A stretch of DNA of 64,000 nucleotides, from the NCBI GenBank assembly GCA_947176505.1, contig CAMWQW010000004.1:124001-188000 (forward strand), read 5' to 3'. Both the position numbers and the translations under genes were made by a program. The notes under the pieces were generated by a model. The model was not told where the DNA came from and ran no database searches. It saw only the letters and a program-made list of their open reading frames with translations. Position 1 is the stretch's first letter, and every line of letters begins with the position of its first letter. This DNA comes from an uncultured Lachnospiraceae bacterium. GTDB taxonomy: Bacteria; Bacillota; Clostridia; Lachnospirales; Lachnospiraceae. Shown in pieces: positions 9,548-16,729 of this stretch.

Positions 9548-10110
9548 CAAAGAATATTATGATTGTGGGCGTAGGCGGACAGGGGTCGCTTCTTGCCAGC
9601 AAACTTCTGGGACATCTGCTCTTGTCAGAGGGGTATGATGTGAAAGTGTCTGAGGTACATGGAATGAGCCAACGAGGAGGCAGTGTTGTTACTTATGTGA
9701 GATTCGGAGAAAAAGTTTATTCTCCGATTATTGACAAGGGTGAGGCGGACTTTATCATCTCTTTCGAGAAGCTGGAAGCGGCGAGATATTTGGAATATTT
9801 AAAGCCGGATGGAAGAATTGTTGTAAATATACAGGAGATTGATCCTATGCCGGTCATTACAGGAGCGGCGTCGTATCCCGAAAATCTTATTGAGAAAATG
9901 CAGGCGAAGGGCTTGCAGGTGGATGCGATGGATTGTTTGTCATTAGCAGAGCAGGCAGGATCGGCAAAAGCGGTAAACATTGTTCTGATGGGACGGCTCT
10001 CACGGTATTTTGAGATAGCGGAAGAGAAATGGCTGAAGGCGATAGATGAGTGTGTTCCGGCGAAGTTTGCCAAGATTAACAAAGAAGCGTTTAAACTTGG
10101 CAGAGCATAA
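9544..10110 (+). CDS. iorB: Indolepyruvate:ferredoxin oxidoreductase, beta subunit
   Basis: This 188-residue protein is the gamma-domain partner of IorA. It begins with the glycine-rich strand MIVGVGGQGSLLASKLLG and continues with VKVSEVHGMSQRGGSVVTYVRFG, both characteristic of the 2-oxoacid:ferredoxin oxidoreductase gamma/beta subunit (PF01558). ATG 9544 lies inside the iorA stop (ATGA overlap) with a GGAGG stretch just upstream. I prefer it to an upstream in-frame GTG that would add 11 residues with no family match. The paaK-like gene follows 34 bases later, giving an iorA-iorB-paaK unit. Confidence 0.93.
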   Translation: MTKNIMIVGVGGQGSLLASKLLGHLLLSEGYDVKVSEVHGMSQRGGSVVTYVRFGEKVYSPIIDKGEADFIISFEKLEAARYLEYLKPDGRIVVNIQEIDPMPVITGAASYPENLIEKMQAKGLQVDAMDCLSLAEQAGSAKAVNIVLMGRLSRYFEIAEEKWLKAIDECVPAKFAKINKEAFKLGRA

Positions 10111-10144
10111 AAGTAAATTACAAGAAAGGATTATAAGTAACACA

Positions 10145-11449
10145 ATGTCTAATTATTATCAACCGGAAATTGAAACAATGCCTGTAGAGCAGTTACAGGC
10201 GCTTCAGAGCAATCGTTTAGTGGAACAAGTTCGTTATGTTTATGATAATGTAGAGTTTTATCGTGGCAGAATGGATGAGGCAGGTGTGAAACCTGAGGAT
10301 ATCAAAGGGATTGAGGATCTGCATAAGCTGCCATTTATTACGAAAGATGATTTACGCGATCAGTATCCTTATGGACTTTTGGCAGTTCCGTTAAAGGATT
10401 GTGTCCGTATCCAGTCCACCAGTGGAACGACCGGACGGCGTGTCGTAGCTTTCTATACGCAGGAAGATATTGACATCTGGGAGGAATGCTGTGCAAGGGC
10501 GATTATGGCGGCGGGAGGAACAGACAAGGATGTTTGTCACGTGTGCTACGGTTACGGATTGTTTACGGGCGGTCCCGGATTAAACGGTGGTTCTCATAAG
10601 GTCGGGTGTCTGACACTGCCTATGTCCTCCGGTAACACAGAAAGACAGCTTCAGTTCATGGAAGATTTATGCTCCACGATTTTGTGCTGCACGCCTTCTT
10701 ATGCAGCGAATCTTGGTGAGGCGGTAAACGAGAGCGGATTAAAGGATAAAATAAAATTGAAAGCAGGTATTTTCGGGGCTGAGCCATGGACCGAGGAGAT
10801 GCGGCATCAGATTGAGGAATCGCTTGGAATTAAAGCGTATGACATTTACGGATTAACGGAAATATCTGGACCGGGTGTTTCATTTGAGTGTGAGGAACAG
10901 GCGGGAATGCATGTGCAGGAAGATCATTTCATACCAGAGATTATCGATCCCAAGACAGGAGAGGTATTACCAGAAGGAGAAATCGGGGAACTGGTGTTTA
11001 CCTGTATTACAAAGAAAGCTTTTCCCTTACTGCGGTATCGTACGAGAGATTTGTGCCGCCTGACGAGAAAGAAATGTTCCTGCGGGCGCACGCATATCAG
11101 GATGACGAAGCCGATGGGAAGAAGCGATGATATGATGGTAGTAAAAGGAGTCAATGTATGGCCGTCACAGATAGAGGCGGTGCTTCTGAAACAGGGATAT
11201 CAGGCAAATTACCAAATCGTAGTTGATCGTATCGGTAACAAAGATACTATAGAAGTTCAGGTGGAAATGACGCCAGAGATGGTGGAAGATAATGCAGTAG
11301 CGGTGCCTGTGCGCGAGAAGAAACTTGTCTCAGGATTAAAATCTATGCTTGGAATCGGTGTTGATGTCAAAGTAGTGGAGCCGAAGAGTATTACGCGCAG
11401 CGAGGGTAAGGCAGTCAGAGTAATTGATAAGAGGCACTTATACCAATAA
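10145..11449 (+). CDS. paaK: Phenylacetate-CoA ligase family (PaaK-type) adenylate-forming enzyme
   Basis: The enzyme joins an aryl acetate to CoA with ATP, or runs in reverse to recover ATP from an aryl-acetyl-CoA. The 434-residue protein shows the P-loop-like STSGTTGRRVVAFYT, the adenylate motif DIYGLTEISGPGVSFEC, the hinge RYRTRDLCRL and the compact C-terminal domain ending near SEGKAVRVIDKR. This is the standard PaaK layout and length. The start is ATG 10145, with AGAAAGGA 14 bases upstream; a longer in-frame start inside iorB lacks homology. Coupled to iorAB, the likely role is turning aryl-acetyl-CoA into free acid plus ATP, as proposed for this gene pair in other anaerobes. The last 12 bases overlap the convergent amidohydrolase gene. 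Confidence 0.92.
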   Translation: MSNYYQPEIETMPVEQLQALQSNRLVEQVRYVYDNVEFYRGRMDEAGVKPEDIKGIEDLHKLPFITKDDLRDQYPYGLLAVPLKDCVRIQSTSGTTGRRVVAFYTQEDIDIWEECCARAIMAAGGTDKDVCHVCYGYGLFTGGPGLNGGSHKVGCLTLPMSSGNTERQLQFMEDLCSTILCCTPSYAANLGEAVNESGLKDKIKLKAGIFGAEPWTEEMRHQIEESLGIKAYDIYGLTEISGPGVSFECEEQAGMHVQEDHFIPEIIDPKTGEVLPEGEIGELVFTCITKKAFPLLRYRTRDLCRLTRKKCSCGRTHIRMTKPMGRSDDMMVVKGVNVWPSQIEAVLLKQGYQANYQIVVDRIGNKDTIEVQVEMTPEMVEDNAVAVPVREKKLVSGLKSMLGIGVDVKVVEPKSITRSEGKAVRVIDKRHLYQ

Positions 11450-12304
11450 GTTATTACCGGAAAGCAATTGCCGGGCATTGACGGAGAAAATCAGTTCTTT
11501 CTCCTGATTGGTAAGAGGGGTATTCTCAAGCCGAGAAATATAATCTTTTTGGGATTCCCATGGTGAATCCGTGGCGAACAGTATTTTGTCGGCGCCGTGT
11601 TTTCTTATAATGCGTACGAAATCATCATCAGACAGGTTGGAGGATAAGTACGGCAGTTTACCATGATTGGCTTTACATGGCGTGAGGGGACCGATGGAGA
11701 AAGCCGTGTCAAACCAGACCGGAGCACCGACAAGATATTGTTCCACATCGTGCCAGCATGCCCAATTTCCCATATGTGCAAGAACGAATTTTGGCGGATG
11801 AATCTCCTCAATCACGTTGAGTATCTGGTGCACATCAGCATAATTATGGTCATAGATGCCGATATCAATCCCGGCATGAATGAGAACGATAAGACCAAGC
11901 TGTGAGGCATAGTCAATGATATGCATCATTTTAAGATCGGTGAGATTCGTATGCTGATAGGCAGGATGGAGCTTGATTCCCGGAATACCGTTTTCTTTCA
12001 GACGAAGCAGTTCCGATTTATAATCAGCATAATCAGGATGCATTCCTCCGAAAGTGACGATGCCTTGTTTTAACAGGTTTTCCCTGCCGGAAATCATGGA
12101 AGAGTTTACTTTTTCCACTTGGCTTTCATGTGTCATGACCGGAAGATTGACACTGTAGGAGACAGAAGCAGCTTTCATGGAAGCAAGAAGTCCTGAGACG
12201 GAACCGTCCGTGAAATACTGTGTACAGGAAAGTTTACTTAATTTTTCAAGTGTATTTAATGCGATTTTATCCGGAAATGTATGTACATGGAAATCGATAA
12301 TCAT
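11438..12304 (-). CDS. Amidohydrolase family protein (TIM-barrel metal-dependent hydrolase)
   Basis: The 288-residue protein begins MIIDFHVHTFPDKIALNT, with the HxH metal motif of amidohydrolase_2 (PF04909). Further ligands appear as GIKLHPAYQH, LVLIHAGID, FVLAHMGNWACW and a late aspartate in ILFATDSPWESQ. The family includes decarboxylases and lactonases of aromatic compounds. I chose ATG 12304 because GAGG sits 7 bases upstream and the HxH strand starts there; an upstream ATG adds 21 residues with no family match. The gene faces paaK tail-to-tail with a 12-base coding overlap and is divergent from the next CoA ligase, so it may belong to the same aryl metabolism. The substrate is unknown. 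Confidence 0.85.
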   Translation of the reverse strand: MIIDFHVHTFPDKIALNTLEKLSKLSCTQYFTDGSVSGLLASMKAASVSYSVNLPVMTHESQVEKVNSSMISGRENLLKQGIVTFGGMHPDYADYKSELLRLKENGIPGIKLHPAYQHTNLTDLKMMHIIDYASQLGLIVLIHAGIDIGIYDHNYADVHQILNVIEEIHPPKFVLAHMGNWACWHDVEQYLVGAPVWFDTAFSIGPLTPCKANHGKLPYLSSNLSDDDFVRIIRKHGADKILFATDSPWESQKDYISRLENTPLTNQEKELIFSVNARQLLSGNNLLV

Positions 12305-12343
12305 AGTTTGCCTCATTTCTGCGTTTGACGTAATATAATTAAG

Positions 12344-12363
12344 AAAATTATTTATATAATTTT
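12344..12363. promoter_or_regulatory. Perfect palindrome in the divergent amidohydrolase/CoA-ligase spacer
   Basis: AAAATTAT-TTAT-ATAATTTT is an exact 8-4-8 inverted repeat in the 176-base divergent region. It lies about 40 bases upstream of the amidohydrolase start and 118 bases before the CoA ligase start. It could be an operator serving one or both genes. Such A+T-rich palindromes also arise by chance in this base composition, so the call is weak. Confidence 0.3.
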
Positions 12364-12480
12364 GCAATCGGAACCAGCTGATTTATACACGGAAAATATG
12401 ATAGAATAATTTGCGGTAACTGTCAAGAAAAGAAGAGAGTAAGAAAAAGAGTAGGAAAAGAGAGAGAGGAATAAGTTACT

Positions 12481-14115
12481 ATGCCGGTGACAGATTTATT
12501 GGAGAGAAATCATAAACTGTACGGTGACGAGGTCGCTTTGGTGGAACTCAATCCGTTGGTGGAAGATACAAGAAAAACAACGTGGAAAGAATATGATTTG
12601 GTGCAGCAGACTTCTACAACTCCGTATCGTCGTGAGATTACTTGGAGTATCTTTGACGAGAAAGCAAACAGGGTGGCTAATATGCTGCTTAGCCGTGGAA
12701 TACGCAAGGGTGACAGAGTGGCAATTCTCATGTTTAACTGTCTTGAATGGCTTCCGATTTATTTCGGTATTCTGAAGACAGGAGCGATTGCAGTGCCCTT
12801 TAATTTCCGGTTCTCATCGGAAGAGATTTCTTACTGTGCGAATCTGGCGGAGGTACATATTCTTTTCTTCGGACCGGAATTTATCGGACGTATCGAAGCG
12901 ATAGAAGAAGAACTTAACAAAGGCAGGCTGTTAATCTATGTGGGGGACGGATGTCCGACCTTTGCGGAGAGCTATCCGGAACTGGTGGCGGATTGTTCCA
13001 GTCAGCCGCCTCTTGTCCGTTTGGAGGATGAGGATGATGCTGCGATTTATTTTTCGTCAGGAACAACCGGTTTTCCGAAAGCGATTCTGCACAATCATGA
13101 GAGCTTGCTGCAAGCGGCGCAGATGGAGCAGAAACATCATCTAACAGACAGAAACGATGTATTCTTATGTATTCCGCCGCTCTATCATACAGGAGCCAAA
13201 TTTCACTGGATGGGAAGCCTTTGCGCGGGAAGCAGGGCGGTACTCCTTAAAGGAACGACACCGGAGATTATACTGGATGCGGTTTCCAAAGAGCATTGTA
13301 CTATCGTGTGGCTGTTAGTGCCGTGGGCGCAAGACATTCTGGCGGCTATTGACAGAGGTGATTTGAAGCTGGAAGATTATGAACTGGACCAATGGAGGCT
13401 TATGCATATCGGTGCCCAGCCGGTTCCGCCGTCTTTGATTAAGCACTGGAAAGAATATTTTCCGAATCATATGTACGACACTAACTATGGGTTGTCTGAG
13501 TCGACGGGTCCCGGATGTGTCCATCTTGGCATTGAGAATATACATAAAGTAGGCGCAATCGGCGTTCCGGGATACCGCTGGAAATGCAAGATTGTGGACG
13601 AGAATGGTGAATCAGTCGAACAGGGCGGCGTGGGAGAATTGTGCGTGAAAGGTCCCGGTGTCATGACCTGTTATTATAACGACCCGCAGGCTACGGCGGA
13701 AACATTGAAAGACGGATGGCTCTATACGGGAGATATGGCGAAGATGGATGAAGACGGCTTCTATTTTCTGGTAGACCGAAAGAAAGATGTGATTGTCAGT
13801 GGTGGAGAAAATATTTATCCCGTTCAGATTGAGAACTTCTTAAGTGCTTATGATAAGATTATGGACGTGGCAGTGATTGGTCTGCCGGATGCAAGACTCG
13901 GAGAAATAACGGGGGCGATTATTTCTGTCAAAGAAGGAATGGAATGCACCGAGGAAGAGATTGAAGAATTTTGCAAGCAGCTTCCGAGATACAAACGTCC
14001 CAAGAAAATCATTTTTGCGGAAGTTCCCAGAAATGCTACCGGTAAGATAGAAAAGCCGGCGCTTAGAAAGAAATACGGGGCGGAACATCTTGTGGAGATG
14101 CAGAACAAAGGATAA
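12481..14115 (+). CDS. Acyl-CoA synthetase / AMP-dependent ligase (ANL superfamily)
   Basis: The 544-residue enzyme activates a carboxylic acid as acyl-AMP and transfers it to CoA. The motifs are complete: the P-loop AIYFSSGTTGFPKAIL, the acyl-AMP motif NYGLSESTGPGCVHLG, the hinge region WLYTGDMAKMDEDGFYFLVD, the A8 loop DVIVSGGENIYP and the catalytic lysine in RNATGKIEKPALRKKYG. Length and order match medium-chain or aryl acyl-CoA ligases. GAGAGAGGAAT lies 8 to 10 bases before the start. It lies next to the iorAB-paaK module and may activate a related aryl or branched acid. It is unlike PaaK, so the locus carries two different CoA ligase types. Confidence 0.9.
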   Translation: MPVTDLLERNHKLYGDEVALVELNPLVEDTRKTTWKEYDLVQQTSTTPYRREITWSIFDEKANRVANMLLSRGIRKGDRVAILMFNCLEWLPIYFGILKTGAIAVPFNFRFSSEEISYCANLAEVHILFFGPEFIGRIEAIEEELNKGRLLIYVGDGCPTFAESYPELVADCSSQPPLVRLEDEDDAAIYFSSGTTGFPKAILHNHESLLQAAQMEQKHHLTDRNDVFLCIPPLYHTGAKFHWMGSLCAGSRAVLLKGTTPEIILDAVSKEHCTIVWLLVPWAQDILAAIDRGDLKLEDYELDQWRLMHIGAQPVPPSLIKHWKEYFPNHMYDTNYGLSESTGPGCVHLGIENIHKVGAIGVPGYRWKCKIVDENGESVEQGGVGELCVKGPGVMTCYYNDPQATAETLKDGWLYTGDMAKMDEDGFYFLVDRKKDVIVSGGENIYPVQIENFLSAYDKIMDVAVIGLPDARLGEITGAIISVKEGMECTEEEIEEFCKQLPRYKRPKKIIFAEVPRNATGKIEKPALRKKYGAEHLVEMQNKG

Positions 14116-14265
14116 AAATCGCCGCAAACTCGAAAGACAAGAAATATTTGTAAATTACAGCTAGATTTTTCATGTGTAATGTGCGAAAATAAAGCTAGCG
14201 GTTATGACAGACTCAATAAGAGGCTGTTATGAAATAATTTATACATAATCGAAAGGAGTTATCAC

Positions 14266-14958
14266 ATGATTTATTCAAAAGAAGTTGAAGAAATGTGTAC
14301 AGTGGCACAGGGTGTTCACCATGGCTGTGCTCCTATCCCAGAAGAAGCAAAATGGGTTCAGGCAAAAGAGGTAAAAGATATTTCCGGTTTGACACACGGT
14401 GTAGGCTGGTGTGCTCCTCAGCAGGGCGCATGTAAGCTGACATTGAATGTGAAAGAGGGTATCATTCAGGAAGCTCTCGTAGAGACAATCGGATGTTCCG
14501 GTATGACACATTCTGCTGCTATGGCGTCTGAGATTTTACCGGGCTTAACGGTTATGGAAGCACTTAATACTGACCTTGTATGCGACGCAATTAACACAGC
14601 AATGAGAGAGCTGTTCTTACAGATTGTATACGGTCGTACACAGTCTGCGTTCTCAGAAGACGGACTTCCGATCGGTGCAGGTCTTGAAGATTTAGGTAAA
14701 GGTTTAAGAAGTCAGGTTGGTACTATGTATGGTACTCTTAAGAAAGGTCCTCGTTACCTTGAGATGGCTGAAGGTTATGTAACAGGTATCGCATTGGATG
14801 CCAATGATGAGATTATCGGTTATAAGTTCGTAAGTCTTGGTAAGATGACAGACTTCATCAAGAAGGGTGATGACCCGAATACTGCTTATGAGAAAGCATG
14901 TGGACAGTACGGACGCGTTGATGATGCTGTTAAGATTATTGACCCCAGATGCGAATAG
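14266..14958 (+). CDS. NifU-like iron-sulfur cluster assembly scaffold family protein
   Basis: The 230-residue protein resembles the NifU/IscU N-terminal fold family as annotated in Clostridia. A conserved hydrophobic beta region (ACKLTLNVKEGIIQEALVET) leads into IGCSGMTHSAAMASEILPGL. Cysteines also occur at HHGCAPIPEEAKW, GWCAPQQGACK, LVCDAINTAM and near the C-terminus (ACGQYG, DPRCE). The classic three-cysteine IscU pattern is not complete, so cluster building is inferred from family naming only. A strong GAAAGGAGT site precedes the ATG. The GGGtGRT gene follows 18 bases later, an arrangement conserved in gut Clostridia. Codons favour GGT, CGT, GTT and ACA, suggesting high expression. Confidence 0.8.
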   Translation: MIYSKEVEEMCTVAQGVHHGCAPIPEEAKWVQAKEVKDISGLTHGVGWCAPQQGACKLTLNVKEGIIQEALVETIGCSGMTHSAAMASEILPGLTVMEALNTDLVCDAINTAMRELFLQIVYGRTQSAFSEDGLPIGAGLEDLGKGLRSQVGTMYGTLKKGPRYLEMAEGYVTGIALDANDEIIGYKFVSLGKMTDFIKKGDDPNTAYEKACGQYGRVDDAVKIIDPRCE

Positions 14959-14976
14959 AAGGAGGATTAAGATAAG

Positions 14977-15987
14977 ATGGCTTTATTTGAATCATATGAA
15001 AGAAGAATTGACAAAATCAATTCCGTATTAAATAGTTATGGTATTTCTTCTATCGAAGAAGCTGAGAAAATTACAAAAGATGCCGGCTTAGATGTATATG
15101 AGCAGGTTAAGAAAATTCAGCCGATTTGTTTCGAGAATGCTTGCTGGGCTTATACAGTAGGCGCTGCAATTGCAATCAAGAAAGACTGCAAGAAAGCGGC
15201 TGACGCTGCGGCAGCAATCGGCGAGGGTCTTCAGGCATTCTGTATTCCCGGTTCCGTTGCAGATACACGTAAGGTAGGTCTTGGTCATGGTAATCTTGGC
15301 AAGATGTTATTGGAGGAGGAGACAGATTGTTTTGCATTCTTAGCAGGTCATGAGTCTTTTGCAGCAGCAGAGGGTGCAATCGGTATCGCTGAGAAGGCTA
15401 ACAAGGTTCGTCAGAAACCTCTTCGTGTTATCCTGAATGGTCTTGGCAAAGATGCAGCTAAGATTATTTCCAGAATCAACGGATTTACATTCGTTGAGAC
15501 AGAGTATGATCCTTACACGAACGAAGTAAAGGAAGTTGACAGAATTGCATATTCTGATGGACTTCGTTCTAAAGTAAACTGCTATGGCGCTAACTCCGTT
15601 CCGGAAGGCGTTGCGATTATGTGGAAAGAGAACGTAGATGTTTCTATCACAGGTAACTCTACGAACCCGACAAGATTCCAGCATCCGGTAGCAGGTACAT
15701 ATAAGAAAGAGAGAACTGAGGCTGGTAAGAAGTACTTCTCCGTTGCATCCGGTGGCGGTACAGGTCGTACACTGCATCCCGATAACATGGCTGCAGGTCC
15801 TGCTTCTTATGGATTTACCGATACATTAGGACGTATGCACTCCGATGCACAGTTCGCAGGTTCTTCTTCCGTTCCGGCGCATGTTGAGATGATGGGCTTA
15901 ATCGGTATGGGTAATAACCCGATGGTAGGAGCTACGGTAGCTGTTGCGGTTTCGATTGAGGAAGCTGCGAAGGCTGGCAAGTTCTAA
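14977..15987 (+). CDS. GGGtGRT family protein (function unknown)
   Basis: The protein carries the signature SVASGGGTGRTLHPDNMAAG near residue 260, which names this family (PF14057-like). Its 336 residues match the usual length. The rest is alanine- and glycine-rich without a signal peptide or membrane segment. Conserved-looking cysteines are at PICFENACWAY and in KVNCYGANSVPEG. The biochemical role is not known to me. The constant partnership with the NifU-like gene suggests a role in Fe-S or redox chemistry, but that is inference. A very good AGGAGG site precedes the ATG. Its optimised codons resemble those of the partner and not those of the surrounding genes. Confidence 0.88.
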   Translation: MALFESYERRIDKINSVLNSYGISSIEEAEKITKDAGLDVYEQVKKIQPICFENACWAYTVGAAIAIKKDCKKAADAAAAIGEGLQAFCIPGSVADTRKVGLGHGNLGKMLLEEETDCFAFLAGHESFAAAEGAIGIAEKANKVRQKPLRVILNGLGKDAAKIISRINGFTFVETEYDPYTNEVKEVDRIAYSDGLRSKVNCYGANSVPEGVAIMWKENVDVSITGNSTNPTRFQHPVAGTYKKERTEAGKKYFSVASGGGTGRTLHPDNMAAGPASYGFTDTLGRMHSDAQFAGSSSVPAHVEMMGLIGMGNNPMVGATVAVAVSIEEAAKAGKF

Positions 15988-16012
15988 TAAAATGCCTTAA
16001 AATGGTGTGATT

Positions 16013-16060
16013 TGGGAGCTTTTCAAGTCGTGATTTGGTTTGGGAAGCTCTCATTTTTTT
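16013..16060 (+). terminator. Rho-independent terminator after the GGGtGRT gene
   Basis: TGGGAGCTT at 16013-16021 pairs with AAGCTCTCA at 16045-16053 (9 bp with one G-U), followed by a run of seven T. It lies 26 bases after the GGGtGRT stop and closes the two-gene unit. Confidence 0.8.
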
Positions 16061-16113
16061 GAGAAAAATTCAGTTGACAGTCACAGAATATTCCATATGA
16101 TTGAGGAGAAAGC

Positions 16114-16692
16114 ATGTACCCAACACGACAAAAAGCAGAACAATTATTAGCAGAAGCCGCAAAGTGCAATCCCGGACCATGGGAAAATCATAGCCGTAAC
16201 GTTGCGCAGTGTGCGGAGAAGATAGCGGCGGCTTGTCAGGGAATGGATGCTGACAAAGCCTATGTAGTGGGACTTTTACATGATATAGGCAGAAAATTCG
16301 GCGTGAAGCATTTAGGGCATGTGTATGACGGGTGGAAGTATATGCTGGAACTTAAGTATGATGAAGCAGCACGAATCTGTCTCTCACATTCTTTTAATGA
16401 GGGCGATTTAAAAGGGTATATAGGGAACTTTGATATTACGGAGGAGCAGACAGAGGAAATCAGACAAGCGTTATCTGTTATGAGCTTTGACGATTATGAC
16501 AGACTGATTCAACTTTGTGATTCCTTGGCGGCGGCGGAAGGGGTAGTTGATATGGAAGAGCGTATGAATGATGTCAAAAGAAGGTACGGTTCATATCCTC
16601 AGTCGAAATGGGACAAGAATATGGAACTAAAAGCATATTTCGAGCAAAAAGCCGGCGAAGATATTTATGATATCGTGGGAAAGACTTGGTAG
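16114..16692 (+). CDS. HD-domain phosphohydrolase
   Basis: The 192-residue protein carries the HD metal-binding set: an early histidine in ENHSRNVAQCAEKIA, the HD pair in VVGLLHDIGRKFG, a histidine in CLSHSFNEG and a late aspartate in LIQLCDSLAAAEG. HD proteins of this size hydrolyse nucleotides or phosphate esters. It resembles small HDIG-type predicted phosphohydrolases of Clostridia. A GAGGAGAAAGC site lies 6 bases upstream. It follows the terminator of the GGGtGRT unit and precedes a membrane protein gene by 37 bases. The substrate is unknown. Confidence 0.8.
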   Translation: MYPTRQKAEQLLAEAAKCNPGPWENHSRNVAQCAEKIAAACQGMDADKAYVVGLLHDIGRKFGVKHLGHVYDGWKYMLELKYDEAARICLSHSFNEGDLKGYIGNFDITEEQTEEIRQALSVMSFDDYDRLIQLCDSLAAAEGVVDMEERMNDVKRRYGSYPQSKWDKNMELKAYFEQKAGEDIYDIVGKTW

Positions 16693-16729
16693 AAGATAAT
16701 AGAGAAACAGAAGCGATTAGGATATGTTG

